Positions 21,038 through 25,781 of a stretch of DNA of 25,781 nt are shown piece by piece. The stretch covers positions 1 to 25,781 of the forward strand of contig JAKQPS010000178.1 of assembly GCA_029564595.1 (NCBI GenBank). The letters are read 5' to 3'. Below the pieces are notes generated by a model. It was given only the letters and a program-made list of their open reading frames with translations, did no database searches and was not told where the DNA came from. Origin of the DNA: a bacterium. Lineage in GTDB: Bacteria; UBP15; UBA6099. Position numbers and translations under genes: made by a program. The number at the start of each line of letters is the position of its first letter. Within the stretch, counting starts at the first letter, position 1.

Positions 21038-22534
21038 TCAACCCTTGGCAAAACCGGATATGGCCCGCCGTATGAACTCCGCGTCTTCCTTCGTCCACGG
21101 CTTTGTTAGGAGCAGAACAGCCGCATAAGCGATTCCGCCCGCAGGGATCGAAACAAACAGAGACATATCGCGGGCAGCGAACGCCGCGGCGGCGAGCGCC
21201 GCCAGCGCGGGCGCGATTTTCGCGTAGAAGCCCCACCCCGAAAACCTGTGATGCTTTCTCAGCACGAAAACCCGCAATGTAACTATATACAAAACATTGC
21301 CGCAGGCGACCGCCGCCGCCGCGCCGACGGCTCCATACGGCGGTATCAGCGCGAAACACAGCGCTACCGATGCCGCCGCGCTCAAGGCGTGCAGCAGCGA
21401 GCCGTCTTTCTGCCTGTGAATGGCTATGAAAAAAACCCCGAAAAACGACGCGAAATTGGTGAATATGGTCGAGGCGAAAAGAATCATCAGACACGAGTCC
21501 GCCCACGAGTATCCCTCGCCGAAAATTGTTGAAAGCAGAGGTCGGGCAAGCACGATTCCGCCCACGCTGAAGGGAAGCCCGACGAGCGCCACCGCCTTGA
21601 ACATCAGCTCGTAAGAGCGGTCGAGAGCGTCAGACTCCGAGGCGTAAAGCCGAGACACCACCGGATACGCCGCCCACGCGAACGCGTTTTGAATCTGAGC
21701 AATAACATTTATCGAAACGGCGCAGACCTTGAATGCGGCAATCTCCGCCGCCTCTCTGCCGAGGAACTCCATTATGACGACCCCGGCGTTAGCGACCATA
21801 ATCGTTGCGGCGGTTCCGACGGCCAGAGGAAAACTCATCGCCAGCGAGGCCTTCCAAAGAGGCATATCCACAGTCGGTTTGGGAAAGCCGACGCGGGAGA
21901 CGAGCAGAGCCGCCATGACCGCAAGCGCCACTCCCAGCGCAGCCAGATACAACAGGGCGGCTTTCAGCGCGCCGTCCCCCGCGCTCAGCGCCGCCCACAT
22001 GAGCGCGCACGCCATCGCGTATTCGACCACTGTGGACACCGTCACGTATCCCATTTCCTCGAACGCCCGGAAAACTGCTATCAGGAACGTGACTACCGAC
22101 CTGCCGAGCGTATAAGCGGTGAAGACTACCGCGACCGCGATTTTCTCTTTTTCGAGTCCGGACGCCGCAAGAGCCGCGATGGTGATCGCCCCCGAAGCGA
22201 GGACTAGCGCCGCTTTCAGCGGGATAAGTCTGCCGATATAATCCCGCGCGCCATCCCGCCTGACGGCTATCTCCCGCACCATCAGGCCGTCTATGCCGAA
22301 ATCCGCGAGTATCATGAATAGAAGCGGAAACGATTGCGCGAAAGCGAACACGGCGAACTGGTCGGGGGTCAGTCTGCGGGCCACCACCACAACCGCCAGA
22401 AGAGACAGTCCTTTGCCGACGATGATGGACAGCATCAAGTACGCGGCGTTCTTTGCCACCCTTCCGCCCATCGTGGCCGACCTGATACGCGCCAAAGCGA
22501 CCGCCTCCGCCGGCGCTCCCGCGCCGGTTCGCAT
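21038..22534 (-). CDS. Polysaccharide flippase (Wzx/MVF-type, oligosaccharide transporter)
   Basis: A 498-residue protein with about 14 hydrophobic segments. N-terminal features N-A-A-Y-L-M-L-S-I-I-V-G-K-G, A-R-R-L-T-P-D-Q-F-A-V-F-A-F-A and D-F-G-I-D-G-L-M-V-R-E are typical of the polysaccharide-biosynthesis branch of the MOP superfamily. It would flip lipid-linked sugar units across the inner membrane. ATG 22534 lacks a ribosome site; ATG 22471 (M-G-G-R-V-A-K-N) begins right before the first span and has a weak AGGT, so the first 21 residues may not exist. It follows the WecA-like gene by 37 bases and is probably last in that run. Together with the plus-strand ligase/polymerase and co-polymerase it suggests a Wzx/Wzy-dependent pathway. 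Confidence 0.87.
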   Translation of the reverse strand: MRTGAGAPAEAVALARIRSATMGGRVAKNAAYLMLSIIVGKGLSLLAVVVVARRLTPDQFAVFAFAQSFPLLFMILADFGIDGLMVREIAVRRDGARDYIGRLIPLKAALVLASGAITIAALAASGLEKEKIAVAVVFTAYTLGRSVVTFLIAVFRAFEEMGYVTVSTVVEYAMACALMWAALSAGDGALKAALLYLAALGVALAVMAALLVSRVGFPKPTVDMPLWKASLAMSFPLAVGTAATIMVANAGVVIMEFLGREAAEIAAFKVCAVSINVIAQIQNAFAWAAYPVVSRLYASESDALDRSYELMFKAVALVGLPFSVGGIVLARPLLSTIFGEGYSWADSCLMILFASTIFTNFASFFGVFFIAIHRQKDGSLLHALSAAASVALCFALIPPYGAVGAAAAVACGNVLYIVTLRVFVLRKHHRFSGWGFYAKIAPALAALAAAAFAARDMSLFVSIPAGGIAYAAVLLLTKPWTKEDAEFIRRAISGFAKG

Positions 22535-22571
22535 GAAACTATATGATATTGTTTATCGGATAATCAGGCAA

Positions 22572-23726
22572 TCAGCCGCCGTTCCCGTTGCCGTTCCTTC
22601 GCGCTCCGTACAACATTAGCAGCGTGATAATCACGAAAACGCACACCGCCTGAGCCATCATAAGGTAGACGGTGGTCATTTTCGGGGCTGTCGGAATCAC
22701 CGACGCGCCGAACCCGAGCGCGAGAGTCACAAGGCAGATGAACAGAACGGTCTGGATATCGTTGAAGCCTAGGCCTGCCAGCCTGTGATGAAGGTGGTCG
22801 CGCCCTGTGTATTCGAGCAGTTGCTTCAGCCCGCGGGCTTTCCCGGTCGCAAGCCTCTCCACCGTCGTGTATATCATGTCGAATATGGGGACGCCGAGAA
22901 CTATTATCGGGATGGAAAAAGAAACAATCGGGTTGCCTCCCGACCAGTTGCCCATGACGCCGAACGCGGCGAGCGTGAACCCGATGAACCCTGCCCCGCC
23001 GTCTCCCAGAAAAATCCGCGCGGGTTTGAAGTTGAATAACAGAAAACCGAGGGAGGCTCCGCAGAGAGTCACTGTTATGAAGGCGAGATAAGGGTCGTTG
23101 AGCCTGTATGCAAGGATAAAAAATATGGCGGAAGTCGATGCCGAAAGTCCGGAGGCCAGACCGTCCACTCCGTCAAGGAAATTGATTGCGTTTGTGATGC
23201 CGACAAGCCAGAATACGGTGAGCGCGACGCTCATCGGCGGCCCCCACCATGTGTGCGACATCAGATTGAGCCTCATGCCGAACGCGATCACAATCAATGA
23301 AGCGGCGACCTGCGCCAGAAGCCTCGCTGATGACGGCAGCCCGCCTTTTACGTCGTCTATCGTGCCTACCGCGAGCATAAGAAATCCGGCTATGAAAAGA
23401 CCTGTCATCTCCCGTGTAAAATCCATCTGGAAAACATGCGAAAGGAAAAAAGCGCCGAATACCGCCGCCCCGCCGAGCAGCGGAGTGGGAAGCTTGTGAA
23501 TTTTTCTGTCGCCGGGATTGTCTAAGGCTCCGACCCGATTCGCCACCCAGCCCATAGCCGGCGTCAGCAACGTCGCGAGGAACAACGCCAGAGTGAACAA
23601 CCTCAAATGCCTGAGCAGTCCTGCGCACTGAGCGCCGGAAAATATTCTGTATAGAATAAAAGCGACTCCGGCAGCCGCGACCGGAACCGCCACACTCCTG
23701 AAAACTCTCATCTTCCGCGACTCCAT
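22572..23726 (-). CDS. Undecaprenyl-phosphate sugar-1-phosphate transferase (WecA/TagO/MraY superfamily)
   Basis: A 384-residue protein with about 10-11 membrane spans that would transfer a UDP-sugar phosphate (often GlcNAc-1-P) to undecaprenyl phosphate, the first step of glycan assembly. Signatures are G-T-I-D-D-V-K-G (121-128, the Asp-Asp pair), N-A-I-N-F-L-D-G-V-D-G-L (179-190), F-L-G-D-G-G-A-G-F (239-247) and the nucleotide-loop H-L-H-H-R-L (311-316). All catalytic acidic residues are present. The D-N-P-G-D-R-K-I-H block supports the WecA/TagO branch over MraY. Two starts are possible: ATG 23726 with GAGGG, and ATG 23711 with GGAG. The C-terminus is Gly/Asn-rich. It starts the lipid-linked unit flipped by the downstream gene product. 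Confidence 0.92.
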   Translation of the reverse strand: MESRKMRVFRSVAVPVAAAGVAFILYRIFSGAQCAGLLRHLRLFTLALFLATLLTPAMGWVANRVGALDNPGDRKIHKLPTPLLGGAAVFGAFFLSHVFQMDFTREMTGLFIAGFLMLAVGTIDDVKGGLPSSARLLAQVAASLIVIAFGMRLNLMSHTWWGPPMSVALTVFWLVGITNAINFLDGVDGLASGLSASTSAIFFILAYRLNDPYLAFITVTLCGASLGFLLFNFKPARIFLGDGGAGFIGFTLAAFGVMGNWSGGNPIVSFSIPIIVLGVPIFDMIYTTVERLATGKARGLKQLLEYTGRDHLHHRLAGLGFNDIQTVLFICLVTLALGFGASVIPTAPKMTTVYLMMAQAVCVFVIITLLMLYGARRNGNGNGG

Positions 23727-23802
23727 GCGCGTTCGCCCTCAACCCCAACATCTCGTTTTCTACCCGAAAAGCCCGTTTTTCAAACACGCATTATTAAAAT
23801 TT

Positions 23803-24417
23803 TTACCAGTTCATCAAATATCTGACCGGCATAAAACCTTCCGCGAATTTCACTCTGGCTTGAAATCCCCTGAAGTTTGCGCAGGCTGTCACGCTGTCTG
23901 TTATCATCAGCCTCGGAACCTTCGTTTTATCCAATTGCGAGGCGTGGAGCCGCAGAAGCTTCATTTTTTCATCCATCACGTCGCCGATGTCCACAAACAT
24001 GCGAGGCTCGAACCCGTCGGAGGTCGGGACTTCGAAGGCCAGCGCCATTTTTACGTGACGGGTGGCCGAAACCGCGCATTTCGCAAGCGCCCGGTGGTCC
24101 TGATGCGTGTCTTCCCAGAAGTTGAACAGAACCATGTCGGCTGAAGTTTTTTCTATCGTATCGTCGATGGTGTTTATCGTGTCGCTGTCGACCGGGATTT
24201 TCGTGTCCTCGAACCCGCCCCAGAAAAGAGCCTCGGCGCCGAGGAAATCCGCCACAGCAAGCTGCTCGTCCGCCCTGCAGCCCGCCGCCCCTCCCGATTC
24301 TCCCTTGGTCATCACCAGAAGATTCACCGAGTGCCCAGCCTTTCTTAGCTTCAGCAACGTTCCGCCGCACCCGAATTCTATGTCGTCCGGATGCGCGCCT
24401 ATCGCCAATACGTTCAT
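23803..24417 (-). CDS. PIG-L/LmbE-family deacetylase
   Basis: A 204-residue zinc-dependent N-deacetylase, the normal size for the family. The metal site is in G-A-H-P-D-D-I-E-F-G-C-G-G-T (7-20) and T-H-Q-D-H-R (104-109). Members remove acetyl groups from GlcNAc-type sugars, here probably on a nucleotide sugar or lipid-linked unit of the surface glycan. The start is supported by AAGGAG inside the end of the upstream WbqC-like gene; the stop and start are one base apart, so translation is coupled. The next gene in the run encodes the WecA-like transferase. The substrate is inferred only from the locus. Confidence 0.9.
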   Translation of the reverse strand: MNVLAIGAHPDDIEFGCGGTLLKLRKAGHSVNLLVMTKGESGGAAGCRADEQLAVADFLGAEALFWGGFEDTKIPVDSDTINTIDDTIEKTSADMVLFNFWEDTHQDHRALAKCAVSATRHVKMALAFEVPTSDGFEPRMFVDIGDVMDEKMKLLRLHASQLDKTKVPRLMITDSVTACANFRGFQARVKFAEGFMPVRYLMNW

Positions 24418-24418
24418 G

Positions 24419-25111
24419 TTATCTCCTTCCGCTCCTTACGATTCCCGCCGCGTCTTTTCCGACGTTAAACAATAAATCGACTATTCCCATGAACGGCTCG
24501 AAACCGCCGTGGACCTGAGGGTACACGGGATGCTCGTACTTCTGATATTCCAGTTTTAATCCCGCTTTTTCGAACAGTTCCTCGTCCATGTAGTCCCTGC
24601 CGCCGGAGCCTGAAAGATAGACATCCGCCCCTACGGCGCGGCAGATGTTCACGATTCGCTCCGTGCTCAAGCCGCCCGTTCCAAGCTCGCTCTCGAGCGC
24701 CACCCGCGTCTCTATGTCCATCTCTTTCATAAACCACGCCAGCATCGCGGCATTTAGCTCCGCCAGCCTTGCCCACTCTCTGCCCATGTACAATTCTTCA
24801 AGTCCCTCAATCACCCGCTTGAAATGCGGAGCCGATGAATACGCGTGCCGGAGCGTCTCTAAATGCTTCTCTCTCCACCCTGTTCCGCCTTCAATTTCCA
24901 CCTCTCCGGTCGTCTGTTCATACTTGCCCGCCGTCGCCACCGGCACGGTGAGCCATTTGACACCTTGCCGCGTCCTTATTTTATTCCGGTTCTGGTATTC
25001 CCTCTTTTTATATTGCACGTTATCAAGCAACACAAACAGATCGCTTGCGGCTATCTTATCGAAATATCCCAGCCACGGCAAATAGTGCGGCTGATGAACC
25101 GAAACTATCAA
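24419..25111 (-). CDS. WbqC-like family protein
   Basis: A 230-residue member of the WbqC-like family, known from O-antigen and capsule loci. The opening V-S-V-H-Q-P-H-Y-L-P-W-L-G-Y-F-D-K-I and the following L-D-N-V-Q-Y-K-K-R-E-Y-Q-N-R-N are diagnostic; G-L-S-T-E-R-I and Y-L-S-G-S-G-G-R-D-Y also match. The family is thought to take part in amino-sugar or formyl/acyl-sugar synthesis, but its chemistry is not firmly settled. The start is TTG 25111 with GGGAG about seven bases upstream. It is the first gene of the minus-strand run and is coupled to the deacetylase, so both likely act on the same sugar. Confidence 0.88.
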   Translation of the reverse strand: MIVSVHQPHYLPWLGYFDKIAASDLFVLLDNVQYKKREYQNRNKIRTRQGVKWLTVPVATAGKYEQTTGEVEIEGGTGWREKHLETLRHAYSSAPHFKRVIEGLEELYMGREWARLAELNAAMLAWFMKEMDIETRVALESELGTGGLSTERIVNICRAVGADVYLSGSGGRDYMDEELFEKAGLKLEYQKYEHPVYPQVHGGFEPFMGIVDLLFNVGKDAAGIVRSGRR

Positions 25112-25412
25112 AATCAGTCTCCCGTCTTGTTTTATTTTAGTTTATTCTGCTGATTGAACAACAGCTTATATAAATTGATATTCTTGTAAAGAGTATCCTT
25201 TAATCATAATCCAAACGCTTTTCGGCAGGATTTTTTCCCAAAAGGAATTGCGAATGAATTGTGGTTGAGTGTGACCATAAGCACATACTAAAAAACCATA
25301 TTATGCTATAAGTAAAACATTGTTAATTTTGTCTGTATCTTGAAAATCCGACGTGAAAAGCTAATAATAGACATGTTATAAATACTATTCGAAGTTTGAA
25401 AGGAGACAGGTT
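25112..25412. other. AT-rich divergent intergenic region
   Basis: Three hundred bases between the divergently read WbqC-like gene and the secreted protein at the window end. It is clearly AT-richer than the genes on either side and holds no protein-like frame. It must contain the promoters for both directions; one candidate is listed separately. No strong hairpin or riboswitch-like structure was recognised. Confidence 0.5.
25340..25367 (+). promoter_or_regulatory. Putative promoter of the secreted-protein gene
   Basis: TTGAAA (25340-25345) and TAATAA (25362-25367) are separated by 16 bases, about 45 bases before the start codon. The -35 agrees at five of six positions and the -10 at four of six. 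Other A/T-rich -10 candidates lie just downstream, so the exact site is uncertain. Confidence 0.35.
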
Positions 25413-25781
25413 ATGAGAGGAAAGGCGATGTTTGCGGCGGCGCTGGCTGTTTGCGCGGCTATGTTCGGGTCGGCGGCGTTGTGCGCCACCGGGCCGGTGA
25501 AGATTTCGACGATGACGCGAGTGGAATCTCACAGCAAGATGGACGACGGCTCGGGCAACTACGGCAGCGAGGTTCTCGGCTATCAGATGGTTTCTCTGTT
25601 CCGCGAACTGGACAAGGGGACTATCGGCGGGGCGTTTTACATGAACAGGTTCAGCCTCGACGAGGGAGAGACGATGAGCCATATTATGGGCGTGAATCTC
25701 ACTCAGGTGTTCTGCCCGAAGGTGATCGGCACCGCGGGCTACACGCATACGATCAATAAGGAGCGGGGACTGACGGCGGAG
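25413..25781 (+). CDS. Secreted, possibly outer-membrane beta-barrel protein (5' part, runs off the window)
   Basis: ATG 25413 has an excellent AAGGAG eight bases upstream. The first residues M-R-G-K-A-M-F-A-A-A-L-A-V-C-A-A form a classic signal peptide ending near S-A-A-L-C-A-T. The remaining 100 residues alternate polar and hydrophobic residues and carry strand-like units (S-K-M-D-D-G-S-G-N-Y-G-S-E-V-L-G-Y-Q, then G-A-F-Y-M-N-R-F-S-L, then V-I-G-T-A-G-Y-T-H-T), as in porin-like barrels. The frame is open to the last base, 123 codons so far. I do not recognise a family. Outer-membrane location is inferred from the pattern only. It is divergent from the polysaccharide run and may be independent of it. 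Confidence 0.7.
   Translation, partial: MRGKAMFAAALAVCAAMFGSAALCATGPVKISTMTRVESHSKMDDGSGNYGSEVLGYQMVSLFRELDKGTIGGAFYMNRFSLDEGETMSHIMGVNLTQVFCPKVIGTAGYTHTINKERGLTAE

Noticed and set aside
25451-25759. Plus-strand frame overlapping the secreted protein
   Set aside because: Out of frame with the well-supported signal-peptide gene starting at 25413; a shadow.
1-25781. CRISPR arrays, tRNA and rRNA genes
   Set aside because: No regular direct repeats with spacers, cloverleaf with CCA-end features, or rRNA-like conserved stretches were noticed on either strand.

Overview
The window comes from a GC-rich (roughly 58-60% by eye), double-membraned bacterium. It holds an outer-membrane polysaccharide-export protein, a Wzc-like co-polymerase, a WecA/TagO-type lipid-carrier transferase, a flippase and an O-antigen-ligase-type protein. 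TTG starts are common. A thrC-MoaD-NIL gene set, a creatininase-family gene, GGDEF and HD-GYP proteins and an ExeA/PEP-CTERM-type ATPase would fit a deltaproteobacterium or an uncultured candidate phylum. The sequence alone does not settle the lineage. No rRNA, tRNA, CRISPR array or complete insertion sequence was seen.

Layout. (1) 1-3,800: the 5' stub of a REP-associated (Y1) transposase, a PAS-GGDEF diguanylate cyclase, a multi-membrane-span GT-C type glycosyltransferase and a small hotdog thioesterase. (2) 3,803-4,058: a convergent intergenic gap with four inverted repeats in a row. (3) 4,059-5,378 (minus): a DUF362 protein with a Cys-rich C-terminal half. (4) About 5,400-6,890 (minus): a strikingly AT-rich islet with an HNH endonuclease, an unknown 85-residue protein and a small Cys-rich HNH-like protein, headed by a recognisable promoter. 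(5) 7,035-11,023 (minus): a compact run read as thrC, moaD/thiS-like, NIL-domain gene, zinc dehydrogenase, creatininase-family hydrolase. The last two resemble IolM and IolN of the Thermotoga-type inositol pathway. (6) 11,024-11,713: no intact gene, but a RelE/ParE toxin remnant and a MITE-like element. (7) 11,714-20,960 (plus): an exopolysaccharide operon of nucleotidyltransferase-fold protein, export protein, co-polymerase/BY-kinase, ATPase, HD-GYP protein, copper-amine-oxidase-domain envelope protein and O-antigen ligase. (8) 21,038-25,111 (minus): the converging partner run of WbqC-like, PIG-L deacetylase, WecA-like and flippase. (9) 25,413 to the end: the start of a secreted, possibly outer-membrane protein.

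How the parts fit. The two convergent runs of regions 7 and 8 together look like part of one polysaccharide locus: chain initiation on undecaprenyl phosphate, sugar modification, flipping, polymerisation or ligation, length control and export. The HD-GYP gene inside the operon, and a diguanylate cyclase elsewhere in the window, suggest control by cyclic di-GMP. Dedicated cytoplasmic glycosyltransferases are missing from the window, so the locus probably continues elsewhere. The most unusual points are the AT-rich HNH islet, the five-gene minus-strand operon joining threonine/sulfur-carrier genes to inositol-type genes, the Wzc-like protein whose Walker A' acidic residues are absent, and an AT-rich, promoter-like patch inside the first gene of the polysaccharide operon.
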